Assembly (NCBI RefSeq): GCF_001642995.1
Contig: NZ_LOHS01000075.1
Span: 143,144-207,143 of the forward strand
Source: Streptomyces jeddahensis
GTDB lineage: Bacteria > Actinomycetota > Actinomycetes > Streptomycetales > Streptomycetaceae
Length of the DNA stretch: 64,000 nucleotides
Direction of reading: 5' to 3'
The position numbers and the translations under genes were made by a program. The notes under the pieces are model-generated. The model was not told the origin of the DNA, searched no databases, and worked only from the letters and a program-made list of their open reading frames with translations. Within the stretch, counting starts at the first letter, position 1. Every line of letters starts with the position of its first letter. Shown here piece after piece: positions 32,576 to 40,671 of the stretch.

Positions 32576-32602
32576 TGCCTCAGCGTAGCGTCCGAGGGGG
32601 TA

Positions 32603-32654
32603 ACTGGACCAGGGTCCGGTTAGGTGGTACAACATTGAACCGGACCGCGGTCCG
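32603..32654. promoter_or_regulatory. Twin TetR operators
   Basis: ACTGGACCAGGGTCCGGT (32603-32620) and the perfect palindrome CGGACCGCGGTCCG (32641-32654) share the form GGACC-N2-GGTCC with centres 36 bp apart. They occupy the 112-bp divergent promoter region, one near each gene. Confidence 0.8.
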
Positions 32655-32687
32655 ATAAGACTCCCCCTGCCTCAGGAGCTCATCCTC

Positions 32688-33248
32688 ATGTCTGTACGCA
32701 TCCTCGCTCTCGTCGGCAGCCTCCGCGCCGGCTCCCACAACCGTCAGCTGGCCGAGGCCGCCGTCAAGCACGCCCCCGAGGGCGTCGTGATCGAGCTGTT
32801 CGAGGGCCTCGCCGAGGTGCCCTTCTACAACGAGGACATCGACGTGGAGGCGAGCGTGCCGGACGCCGCCGCGCGGCTGCGCGCCGCGGCGGGCCAGGCC
32901 GACGCCTTCCTGCTCTTCTCGCCCGAGTACAACGGCACGATGCCGGCCGTTCTCAAGAACGCCATCGACTGGCTGTCCCGTCCGTACGGTGCCGGTGCGC
33001 TGACCGGCAAGCCGGTCGCCGCGATCGGCACCGCGTTCGGTCAGTACGGCGGTGTCTGGGCGCAGGACGACGCGCGCAAGTCCGCGGGCATCGCCGGCGC
33101 CGCCGTCCTGGAGGACGCCAAGCTGTCCATCCCCGGCTCCGTGACCCGCTTCGCCGACACCCACCCCGCCGACGACGAAGAGGTCGTCACCGGGCTGACC
33201 GAGGTCATCCAGCGACTGACCGCGCAGGCTGCCCCCGCCGCGGCCTGA
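32688..33248 (+). CDS. NAD(P)H-dependent FMN reductase (flavodoxin-like quinone reductase)
   Basis: The 186-residue protein has the FMN phosphate loop LVGSLRAGSHNRQLAEAA at the N terminus, LFSPEYNGTMPAVLKNAIDWLSRP in the middle and a GQYGGVWAQDDARK loop, as in NADPH-dependent FMN/quinone reductases such as ChrR and YhdA. It reduces quinones, azo compounds or chromate through FMN. The last residues LTAQAAPAAA lie in a short sequence that is tandemly duplicated beyond the stop codon. Confidence 0.9.
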   Translation: MSVRILALVGSLRAGSHNRQLAEAAVKHAPEGVVIELFEGLAEVPFYNEDIDVEASVPDAAARLRAAAGQADAFLLFSPEYNGTMPAVLKNAIDWLSRPYGAGALTGKPVAAIGTAFGQYGGVWAQDDARKSAGIAGAAVLEDAKLSIPGSVTRFADTHPADDEEVVTGLTEVIQRLTAQAAPAAA

Positions 33249-33300
33249 CCGCGCAGGCTGCCCCGCCGCGGCCTGACCGCGCAAGCCACCCCGCCGCGGC
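33216..33300. repeat. Three tandem 28-29 bp repeats at the end of the FMN reductase gene
   Basis: Units begin CTGACCGCGCAGGCTGCC at 33216, 33245 and 33273 (29, 28, 28 bp); a partial fourth start is at 33301. The first is the last coding part of the gene, the others are non-coding copies after the stop. Confidence 0.9.
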
Positions 33301-33341
33301 CTGACCGCCCGCCGGTCACCGGCGCGACGCACCAGACACCT

Positions 33342-33392
33342 GCTCCCGGGCAGGGAACCCGGAACTTTCGTTCCTGGTCCCGGCCCGGGAGC
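33342..33392. terminator. Long bidirectional hairpin terminator
   Basis: GCTCCCGGGC (33342-33351) pairs with GCCCGGGAGC (33383-33392); the interior pairs further (GGAAC-TTTC-GTTCC). It lies between the convergent FMN reductase and Pls-like genes. Confidence 0.85.
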
Positions 33393-33446
33393 TTCCGCGT
33401 GCCTGGAGCACGCCGTGCACGCGCAGCGTTGCGCCCGTCTCTGCGT

Positions 33447-36029
33447 TCACCCCACGGGCTGGGCGGGGTTTCCGCCCCACTGCGCCTGAGCGGGAACCTC
33501 CTCGCCCTTCATCAGGAACGCGTCGGCGGTGAGCTCGGCGTGGTCGCCGACCGTGGTGCCGTAGTGGACGAACGCGCCGACACCCAGGGTCACGCCGGCG
33601 CCGAGGACCGCGTGGTCGGACTTGAAGGCGCCGTCCTCCTGAGAGTGGGACTGGATGATGCTCCCGGCGTTGAGGGTGCAGTCGTCCCCGATGGCGACGA
33701 GGGTGCGCTCGACCAGTGAGCAGCCGTCGTCGAAGACCCGGCGGCCGATCCTGACGCCCAGCAGCCGCCAGACCATGCCCTTGAACGGGGTGCCGTTGAA
33801 GGCGTGCATGAACTGGTGGGATGTCAACTTCCAGAAGCGTTCGTGGCGCCAGAAGGCGGGGTCGTAGATCGAGCAGTACAGCGGTCGCAGGGGGCGGAAT
33901 CCCGTGACGGCCCGCTCGATCAGCGCGAAGTAGAGAACGGTGAACGCCAGGGTGAGCAGGCCCGCCGGCGCGAACACCACCGCGCCGAGCGTGTGGTACA
34001 GATCGACGGCCGTCATGGTGATGAAGGTGAGCACGAAGAAGTGGAACCACCGCATCAGCAGGAACAGGCTCGCGGTGACCGCGTTGTGCTTGTTCTTGGC
34101 GGCCAGACGGCGGCGCAGCTCGTCACCGGTGGCCAGATGGTCGAACTGCTGGTCGCGCATCACCGTGCGGGGGATCTCGAAGCTCGGCGAGCCCAGCAGG
34201 CCGACGCCTTCGCGGACCGGCCCGTCGATGGGCACCATGACCTTCGTCGCCAGCAGGCAGTTGTCGCCGGTCCGCCCGCGTGACGGATAGGCGATGTTGT
34301 TGCCGAGGAAGTTGCGCGACCCGATCGCGGTACGGCGGACGCGGAAGGAGGTGGCCGAGAAGTCGGCGTTGATGACCGACAGACCGTCGGCGACCACCGT
34401 CCCGCTGCCCACCTGACTCAGGTAGGGGGTGTCGTGCTTGATCAACGCGCCGAAGTTGGACCCCGTCTGCTCGACACGGCACAGGTCGTACCCGAGAGCT
34501 CGCAGGTAGTGCACGATCGCGGAGCTGTCGCCGAACAGCATGGTGAAGAACCTGATGTTGGTCATGCGCGTGACCACGCGCTGGACACCGTAGTGGAAGC
34601 CGTACAGCGGGTATATCCTGCCCGGTTTGATCATCAGGCTGAGCAGACGCGGCACGGTGTTCACCGTCACCAGGCCGATCAGCAGGCCGCCGAAGAAGAC
34701 GACCAGGGAAGCGATCAGTGCCTCGAGGCAGAACGCGGGGCTCGTGATGGCCGGCGGCCCGGGCGTCACCACGGCTTTCAGCTGCGGCACGGCGGTCAGC
34801 ACGATGCTCGTGCCGGCCAGCGCCACCGGCACGCACACCAGCAGCAGGGCGGCAAGCTGCCACAGGCTGTAAACGGCCCTGCGCAGCGCGCCGCAGGAGG
34901 TGGGTTCGACGGCCCGGTGGTCGGTCTTCGTGGGCCGGGCCGGTGTGCCGTGCCATGACTCACCGGCCGGAACGGCCTGCCCCCGGTGAAGGGAGGACGC
35001 GTGGCCCAGCTGGGCGCCGTCACCCATCGACGTGTCGATGTCGACGACGGTCTGCTCGCTGATGGTCACACCGGCACCGAGGGATATCGGACCCGTCTCG
35101 ATCCAGCCGTTGTGCGCTCGATAGCCGGACAGGAACACGTCCTTGCGGACCACTGTGCCGTCGCCAATGGAGATCAGGTCGGTGCAGACCGGGACGTTGC
35201 GAGACAGCAGGGTGACGCCCTTTCCGATACGTGCGCCCAGTGCTCTCAGGTACAGGACGTACAGCGGTGAGCCCGCGAACAGGCGCGCCGGGCTTATGCG
35301 AATGAGCGTCTTCACACACCAGAAGCGCAGGTAGCGAAGGCTCCACACGGGAATCCTGCCGGGCGTGAAGCGGCCGATGAGCGTCCACTTGGCCGCGACG
35401 GGAAGGGCGCACAGGCCGAGGAAGGCCGCCGCACCGAACAGGACCGCCCGCTGGTAGAGGCCGGCCGACCCGGAACCGGCCAAGATCCACTCGTATCCCC
35501 GGACGACCGCCAGGGTGCCGAGAAAGGAAAAGCCGAGAAAGATCAGCAACTGGGCAGCCCCGCACAACAGGTACTGCCACGTACCGGAAGGTGACCCGGC
35601 CGACGCGTCGGACGGTACATCGGACGGTGCGTCGACCTGCGCAGCTTGGGGTGAAGAGACCGGTGTGGTCGTCCGGGAGGGGGCCGAGGCGTCGACCGCG
35701 GCAGGGGCCGAAGGGGCGTCGTCCTGCGTGAGTGCGGCCGCCAGGTCACGGATCGTGGAGTGCCGGTAGACGTCTTTCATCGAGACGGTGGGAAGGTCGT
35801 CCCGTTTGCGGAGACGGGCGCAGAACTGGGCCATGACCATGGAGTCGGCGCCGAGGTCGGTGAAGAAATGGCTGTCCACCGGCACGCGTTCGGTGCGCAG
35901 AACCCCCGCCAGCACCTCGGCCAGCTGCACCTCGGTACGGACCGCGCCGTTGTCCATGGCCGTGGATTCCTCGACGGAGGCCGAGGCGACCTGAGCGACC
36001 AGGGGAACCTCAAGGCTGTTGCAGGTCAC
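33447..36029 (-). CDS. Adenylation-less homologue of epsilon-poly-L-lysine synthetase (carrier domain, six TM, three tandem domains)
   Basis: The GTG at 36029 has GGAGGAA 6-7 nt upstream. The 860-residue protein starts with a peptidyl/acyl carrier domain (residues 30-110) whose phosphopantetheine site is Ser63 in FTDLGADSMVMAQF. A Pro/Ala/Ser-rich linker follows. Then come membrane segments 1-2 (about 150-215), a hexapeptide left-handed helix domain (255-350, ARIGKGVTLLSRNVPVCTD, SIGDGTVVRKDVFLSGYRA), segments 3-4 (375-455), a second such domain (510-640), segments 5-6 (655-710) and a third (730-860). This is the order known for Pls, the poly-lysine synthetase of Streptomyces, after its adenylation domain, which is missing here. 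Another protein must load the carrier. Product unknown. Confidence 0.85.
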   Translation of the reverse strand: MTCNSLEVPLVAQVASASVEESTAMDNGAVRTEVQLAEVLAGVLRTERVPVDSHFFTDLGADSMVMAQFCARLRKRDDLPTVSMKDVYRHSTIRDLAAALTQDDAPSAPAAVDASAPSRTTTPVSSPQAAQVDAPSDVPSDASAGSPSGTWQYLLCGAAQLLIFLGFSFLGTLAVVRGYEWILAGSGSAGLYQRAVLFGAAAFLGLCALPVAAKWTLIGRFTPGRIPVWSLRYLRFWCVKTLIRISPARLFAGSPLYVLYLRALGARIGKGVTLLSRNVPVCTDLISIGDGTVVRKDVFLSGYRAHNGWIETGPISLGAGVTISEQTVVDIDTSMGDGAQLGHASSLHRGQAVPAGESWHGTPARPTKTDHRAVEPTSCGALRRAVYSLWQLAALLLVCVPVALAGTSIVLTAVPQLKAVVTPGPPAITSPAFCLEALIASLVVFFGGLLIGLVTVNTVPRLLSLMIKPGRIYPLYGFHYGVQRVVTRMTNIRFFTMLFGDSSAIVHYLRALGYDLCRVEQTGSNFGALIKHDTPYLSQVGSGTVVADGLSVINADFSATSFRVRRTAIGSRNFLGNNIAYPSRGRTGDNCLLATKVMVPIDGPVREGVGLLGSPSFEIPRTVMRDQQFDHLATGDELRRRLAAKNKHNAVTASLFLLMRWFHFFVLTFITMTAVDLYHTLGAVVFAPAGLLTLAFTVLYFALIERAVTGFRPLRPLYCSIYDPAFWRHERFWKLTSHQFMHAFNGTPFKGMVWRLLGVRIGRRVFDDGCSLVERTLVAIGDDCTLNAGSIIQSHSQEDGAFKSDHAVLGAGVTLGVGAFVHYGTTVGDHAELTADAFLMKGEEVPAQAQWGGNPAQPVG

Positions 36030-36656
36030 GACAGTTCCTCCCGGCCGTGCCCGCATGCATTCGCCGAGACGGTTCCCGCCTGGCGGCCTTGTGCCGGACG
36101 GGCGGTCCCGTCACGCCAGCCGAAGGTCACAAGGCCGTGAGCCCTGATCCGGCAATGAATCCACCAACGCATGAAGTCGTTTCCCTGCAGTCGGCGCGGG
36201 TCGCGCCGGATTCCATCGGAACGTCCGGGCCTTGCCGCGCATATCGGAAGTGGTGAGTGGTGACAGAGGCAGTCGCCGAGCCGCCGCACGCTGCGGGGTC
36301 GCGCCTCGCACTCCAGTAGGCCCGGTCGGGCGACATCTGTCCTGCTACTCGAATTCGGGACTTGACAGGGGAAACGATCTCGTATGCCGCCGCGCGCCTC
36401 CGCGAGCCCGGCGGCGGCGCCTCCGCGAACCCGGCCGCGTATCGCCTTACACGCCTTCTCGGCAGGCGGCAAGGCCCGAACTCCAGTGACGTGACACCAG
36501 CGATCAGACCCAGGCGTACTGGAGACGTTCTGGCGACTCGCGTCCGGCTCACGGTCCACGGTCCGCCGCGAGGGGGCGGACCCCGCCAGTCTGCGGGGGT
36601 GGCCCCCCCACGTGCCGGATGGTTGAACAGACACCTTTCCTGAAGTGTGGTGACCC
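36030..36656. other. 627-bp divergent intergenic region
   Basis: No convincing gene: the long reverse reading frame across it lacks a start site and continues antisense through the neighbouring gene. TTGACA occurs at 36362-36367 on the + strand without a clear -10 at the right distance. A GC-rich stretch at 36395-36430 has GGCGGCGGCGCCTCCGCG-type repeats. The region is unusually long for a divergent promoter in this DNA. Confidence 0.5.
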
Positions 36657-37886
36657 ATGGGATCCGTCTCAGCTCCGCCGATGCCGTCCGCGGCGCAGGC
36701 CGTAGGCGACTCGCCCCCGCGCGCGCCGTCCACCGGACGCATGATCGGCATCGATCTCGCGCGCGGCCTGGCCATCCTGGGCATGTTCGCCGCGCACGTG
36801 GGTCCCGAGCCATCGGTGGGCGGCCCGCTGGGCTGGCTCATGGAGGTCGCACGCGGCCGCTCCGCCGCCCTGTTCGCGCTGCTGGCCGGCTTCACCCTGA
36901 TCCTTCTGACCGGCCGTCCGCAGCCGCGCACCGGGCGCGACCGGCGTCAGGCGATCGGCCGTGTCCTGATCCGCGCCACCGTCCTGATCGCCCTGGGATA
37001 CGCGCTGGTCCTGCTCGACACAGACGTCGACGTCATCCTGTCCTTCTACGGGCTGCTGTTCGTGCTCGCCCTTCCGCTGCACCGGCTGACCGCGAGAACC
37101 CTGGCGATCATCGCGGCGTCGACCGCGCTCGTCATGCCGCAGCTGCTGTATCTGCTGAGGTCCATGGTCGACGGCGGAAGGTGGCCCGACACCGTCATCG
37201 ACCACGACCCGCTGGCCCGCATCACCGACTCGGACGGGTTGCTGGAACTCTTCGTCACCGGCGAATACCCGGCGCTGACGTGGTTCTCCTTCATCGTCGT
37301 CGGCATGGCGGTGGCCAAGCTCGACCTGTCGCGCTGTGACGTCCTCGGCAAGCTGGGGTCCCTTGGCGTCGCACTGGCCGTGATCGGTTACGGGGGATCG
37401 TGGCTGGCCCTGCGGGTGGTCCCCGGCGCGTCGGCCGGGGTGAGTGCGGCCGCCGAGGGCGGTCCCGCGGGCTCGGCGTGGTGGTCGGACGCGGTCGGTC
37501 AGGAGTTCCTTCCCGGCCATCCGGCCTGGCTGCTGGTGGCCTCACCGCACAGTCAGACGACGGGGTCGATCCTCGGCAATACCGGTGTCGCGCTCGCCGT
37601 CCTGGCTGCCTGCCTCCTCGCCGTCGAGATCTCCGGCCCCAAGAGCCGGCTGATCGCACCGGTCGTCGCCGTCGGCTCGGTCTCCCTGACGGCCTACGTC
37701 GCCCACATCGTGGCGATCAGGCTCCTGGCCACCGACGACTTGGCGGACCCTGCCGGACTGCCGGTGCTCCTCGGCTTCGCCGCGACGGCCATGCTGCTGG
37801 CCCCCCTCTGGACCCGCCGCTTCCGGCGCGGACCGCTGGAACACCTGATGCATGCCGCCACGCATCCCGCCCGGCTGATCCACTGA
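36657..37886 (+). CDS. HGSNAT/DUF418-like multi-pass membrane protein, possible acetyltransferase
   Basis: This 409-residue protein has about ten membrane segments. Its N-terminal motif TGRMIGIDLARGLAILGMFAAHVGP is that of heparan-alpha-glucosaminide N-acetyltransferase (HGSNAT_cat/DUF1624) and DUF418 proteins, which move acetyl groups across membranes. A conserved His (AAHVGP) follows the first segment. The end TAYVAHIVAIRLLA and WTRRFRRGPLEHLMH also fit DUF418. Ribosome site is weak. Divergent from the Pls-like gene, so a modification of an exported polymer or peptide is an attractive but unproven role. Confidence 0.75.
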   Translation: MGSVSAPPMPSAAQAVGDSPPRAPSTGRMIGIDLARGLAILGMFAAHVGPEPSVGGPLGWLMEVARGRSAALFALLAGFTLILLTGRPQPRTGRDRRQAIGRVLIRATVLIALGYALVLLDTDVDVILSFYGLLFVLALPLHRLTARTLAIIAASTALVMPQLLYLLRSMVDGGRWPDTVIDHDPLARITDSDGLLELFVTGEYPALTWFSFIVVGMAVAKLDLSRCDVLGKLGSLGVALAVIGYGGSWLALRVVPGASAGVSAAAEGGPAGSAWWSDAVGQEFLPGHPAWLLVASPHSQTTGSILGNTGVALAVLAACLLAVEISGPKSRLIAPVVAVGSVSLTAYVAHIVAIRLLATDDLADPAGLPVLLGFAATAMLLAPLWTRRFRRGPLEHLMHAATHPARLIH

Positions 37887-37984
37887 CGGCTGCCGGCGAG
37901 CCGAGAGGCGGATCTCCCGACTTGGCGCGACTAAGCTCGAAGCTCGAAGTTCGTACCTGGTCGCCACTGAGCAGGGAGGCGGTC

Positions 37985-38674
37985 GTGAATCCTGGACAGC
38001 TGAATCTTGGACAGCTCCTCCGACGACACGGCACGCCGCATCCCGACACCGAGGGCCTGACCATCACCCACGCCCGCGCCTACGAATTCTGCGGCGCTGT
38101 CTGCTTCGGCGGGCTGCGTCCGCGGGCCTATGCCCGGCTGGCGCGGCTCAGCGGTGCGCGTTCCGGAGACCGGGTGCTGGACGTCGGCTGCGGCACCGGC
38201 TATCTGACCCGGCGTATGGCGAAGATCGTCGGCCCCGGCGGCTCGGCGCTGGGCATCGACCCTTCAGTCGAGGTCATCGAGTACGCCCGCCGTAAGACGC
38301 GCGAGCCGCACTGCTCGTACGAGACGGGGGTCGGTGAGGCGCTCAGCGCGCCGGACGGTTCCTTCGACGTCGTCGTCACGTGCCTGGCCATGCACCACCT
38401 GCCCGAAGACGTACGGCCGGTCGCGCTCCGCGAGATGTACCGGGTGCTGCGTCCGGGCGGGCGGCTGCTGGTCGCCGACTTCCGGCAGCCGCGCACGCGG
38501 CCCGTCCGGCATGTGATCGCCGCGATCACCGGTCACGTCATGGCGCACTACCGTGTGGAGACTCTCGACGGGCTGATCGCTGACGCGGGCTTCGCGACGA
38601 TCGGGCGCGGGGATGTGCGGCCTTGGCTGCGGTACGTACAAGCAAGCCGAGCAGTGCGGCCCGAGAAGCCGTAA
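37985..38674 (+). CDS. SAM-dependent methyltransferase
   Basis: The GTG at 37985 has GGGAGG 5 nt upstream. The 229-residue class I methyltransferase has motif I VLDVGCGTGYLTRRM, the acidic residue of motif II (LGIDPSVEVIEYARR), FDVVVTCLAMHHLPEDVRP (motif IV region) and VLRPGGRLLVADFRQPR (motif VI), as in UbiE/Methyltransf_11 enzymes. Substrate unknown. It begins 98 nt after the HGSNAT-like gene on the same strand and may share its transcript. A small triplet repeat (AGCTCGA, AGCTCGA, AGTTCG) precedes the start region at about 37933-37951. Confidence 0.9.
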   Translation: MNPGQLNLGQLLRRHGTPHPDTEGLTITHARAYEFCGAVCFGGLRPRAYARLARLSGARSGDRVLDVGCGTGYLTRRMAKIVGPGGSALGIDPSVEVIEYARRKTREPHCSYETGVGEALSAPDGSFDVVVTCLAMHHLPEDVRPVALREMYRVLRPGGRLLVADFRQPRTRPVRHVIAAITGHVMAHYRVETLDGLIADAGFATIGRGDVRPWLRYVQASRAVRPEKP

Positions 38675-38815
38675 CGGCCGCGCCCCGGATCCGCATAAAC
38701 GCAGGATTTCTCACCCCTTGCCACAGCTGAGATCGTTACCCTCCGGCAGACGATACGGTGGCGCAGTTCGCCGGGACGGTGGACGGTGGACGGTGCGGGG
38801 CGGGGAACGAGGGGC

Positions 38816-39847
38816 ATGGCGAGCCAGGGGAGTAACGAGCGGGCGCGGAATCTGGCCGGGGGTGCACGGGTGGCTGTCCGGGCCCTCGTCTCTGTGGTGG
38901 TCGGCGGTCTGTCCCTGATCACCATTCTCACGGTCGGCTCGGTGCTCGGACCGATGCTCGCCATGGACCTCTACACACCGGCGGTGGCCGCCTGGTGGAC
39001 GGTGTTCACGGCCGTGGTCGTGCAGGGGATGCCGTTCCTGCTGCTCGGCACGCTGATGTCGGCGGCGATCGGGGCCTTCGTGCCGGAGCGGGTCTTCCGG
39101 CGACTGCTGCCGCGCAGTCCTGCGCTCGCCGTGCCCGTCGCGGGTGCAGCGGGAGCTGTTCTGCCGGGCTGCGAGTGCGCGTCGGTGCCGGTCGCGGACA
39201 GCCTGATGAGGCGCGGGGTCGCCCCTGCGGCCGCCCTCGCCTTCCTGCTGTCCGCGCCCGCGATCAACCCGGTGGTCCTGGTCGCGACCTCCATCGCCTT
39301 CCCCGGCAGTCCGGCGATGGTCGCGGGCCGGCTGATCGCCTCGCTCGCCACCGCGGTGATCATGGGCTGGCTGTGGGTCCGGTTCGGGCGCGAGGAGTGG
39401 CTGCCCCGTAGGGCGCGTACGGCGACCAAGGCGCCCACGAGCGGTGGACGTTGGAGGGATTTCCGTGCCGGGTTCCAGCACGACTTCCTGCACGCGGGCG
39501 GATTCCTCGTGGTGGGCGCGGCGGCCGCGGCGATGTTCAACATCGCCGTACCCCGGTCCGTCCTGGACGCCTTCACCGGCTCACCCTGGATGTCGGTGCT
39601 GCTGCTCGCCGTCCTCGCGGTGGTGCTGTGCGTGTGCAGCGAGGCGGACGCCTTCGTCGCGGCCTCGCTGAGCGGGTTCTCGCCGACCGCGCAGCTCGCG
39701 TTCATGGTGGTCGGGCCGATGGTGGACCTGAAGTTGATCGCCTTGCAGGCGGGGACCTTCGGGAAGGCGTTCGCGGTGCGGTTCTCGTCCGTGACGTGGG
39801 CGGTGGCTGTGGTGAGCAGTGTGCTCGTGGGGTGGTGGCTGCTGTGA
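38816..39847 (+). CDS. Permease of the DUF318/UPF0718 (YraQ, ArsP-like) family
   Basis: The ATG at 38816 follows GAGGGG. The 343-residue protein has about eight membrane segments and the family motif PGCECASVPVADSLMRRGVA near residue 120 followed by AALAFLLSAPAINPVV, repeated in weaker form as CSEADAFVAASLSG in the second half. The Cys pair in GCEC and the single Cys of CVCSEAD are hallmarks. ArsP members export organoarsenicals; others are linked to metals. It is coupled by four bases to its usual partner, a TIGR03943 protein, and lies beside CDF and ArsR genes. Confidence 0.87.
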   Translation: MASQGSNERARNLAGGARVAVRALVSVVVGGLSLITILTVGSVLGPMLAMDLYTPAVAAWWTVFTAVVVQGMPFLLLGTLMSAAIGAFVPERVFRRLLPRSPALAVPVAGAAGAVLPGCECASVPVADSLMRRGVAPAAALAFLLSAPAINPVVLVATSIAFPGSPAMVAGRLIASLATAVIMGWLWVRFGREEWLPRRARTATKAPTSGGRWRDFRAGFQHDFLHAGGFLVVGAAAAAMFNIAVPRSVLDAFTGSPWMSVLLLAVLAVVLCVCSEADAFVAASLSGFSPTAQLAFMVVGPMVDLKLIALQAGTFGKAFAVRFSSVTWAVAVVSSVLVGWWLL

Positions 39848-40614
39848 GGCGGTACGGTCCGGCGTCGTTGCTGATCCTGTGCGGCGTGGCGCTGCTGCGG
39901 ATCGCACTCTTCAGTGAGCTGTATCTGCGGTATGTGAAGCCGGGACTGCGACCGTTCCTGATCGCCTCGGGCGTGCTGCTGATCAGCCTCGGGATCGTGG
40001 GGGTCGTCGCTGCCTTCCGGTCGTCCGGCGGGTCCGGCGCCGAGAACGATCACGAGCACCACGGTGCAGGGAGCGACGACAGGCATCGGGGGGAGGTGAG
40101 CGGTCACGGGCACGACCACAGCCGGGGCCCGAGGGTCGCCTGGCTGTTGGCGGCCCCGGCACTCGCTCTGCTGTTCTTCCCACCACCGGCACTCGGCTCG
40201 TACAGCGCGGAGCGCGAGGCGGCGCAGTACGCCGCCCAGGGCATCGGTACGTTCCCCGCCCTCCCCGACGAGGACCCGGTCGACCTCACGCTCGGCGAAT
40301 TCACCTCCCGTGCCATGTACGACAGCGGCGCGACGATGAAGGGCCGCACCCTGCGGATGACGGGCTTCGTCACCAGGGACGGGGACACCTGGTACCTGAC
40401 TCGGCTCCTCATCTCCTGCTGTGCCGCCGACGCACGGCCCAACAAGATCGAGATCCGTGGGGCCGACGCCCCGGCGACCGACGCCTGGGTGACGGTCACC
40501 GGCACCTGGCACCCCGAGGGCGAACTCGGCTCGGACGAGGCGTGGCCGCCCGTCCTCGACGCCACGTCCGTGAAGCATGTGAAGCAGCCGGAGAACCCGT
40601 ACGAGAAGCTGTAG
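39844..40614 (+). CDS. TIGR03943-family putative permease subunit
   Basis: The GTG start overlaps the previous stop (GTGA). The 256-residue protein has two N-terminal membrane segments, a His/Asp-rich loop (NDHEHHGAGSDDRH, VSGHGHDHSRG) that could bind metal, a third membrane segment, and an exported C-terminal domain (GRTLRMTGFVTRDGDTWYLTRLLISCCAADARP) with the conserved CC pair of the family. TIGR03943 proteins nearly always accompany DUF318 permeases. The function of the pair is not established; zinc or another thiophilic metal is likely from the His-rich and Cys motifs. Confidence 0.85.
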   Translation: MRRYGPASLLILCGVALLRIALFSELYLRYVKPGLRPFLIASGVLLISLGIVGVVAAFRSSGGSGAENDHEHHGAGSDDRHRGEVSGHGHDHSRGPRVAWLLAAPALALLFFPPPALGSYSAEREAAQYAAQGIGTFPALPDEDPVDLTLGEFTSRAMYDSGATMKGRTLRMTGFVTRDGDTWYLTRLLISCCAADARPNKIEIRGADAPATDAWVTVTGTWHPEGELGSDEAWPPVLDATSVKHVKQPENPYEKL

Positions 40615-40671
40615 CTCCGCGCACGCCTCTCGCGACCGACGCCTGTCCTCACCCTCACTGCGTCGGGCGCC

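Noticed and set aside
36026..36931. A 301-residue reverse frame across the Pls/HGSNAT intergenic region
   Set aside because: It continues antisense into the HGSNAT-like gene, has no ribosome site and no protein-like motif.
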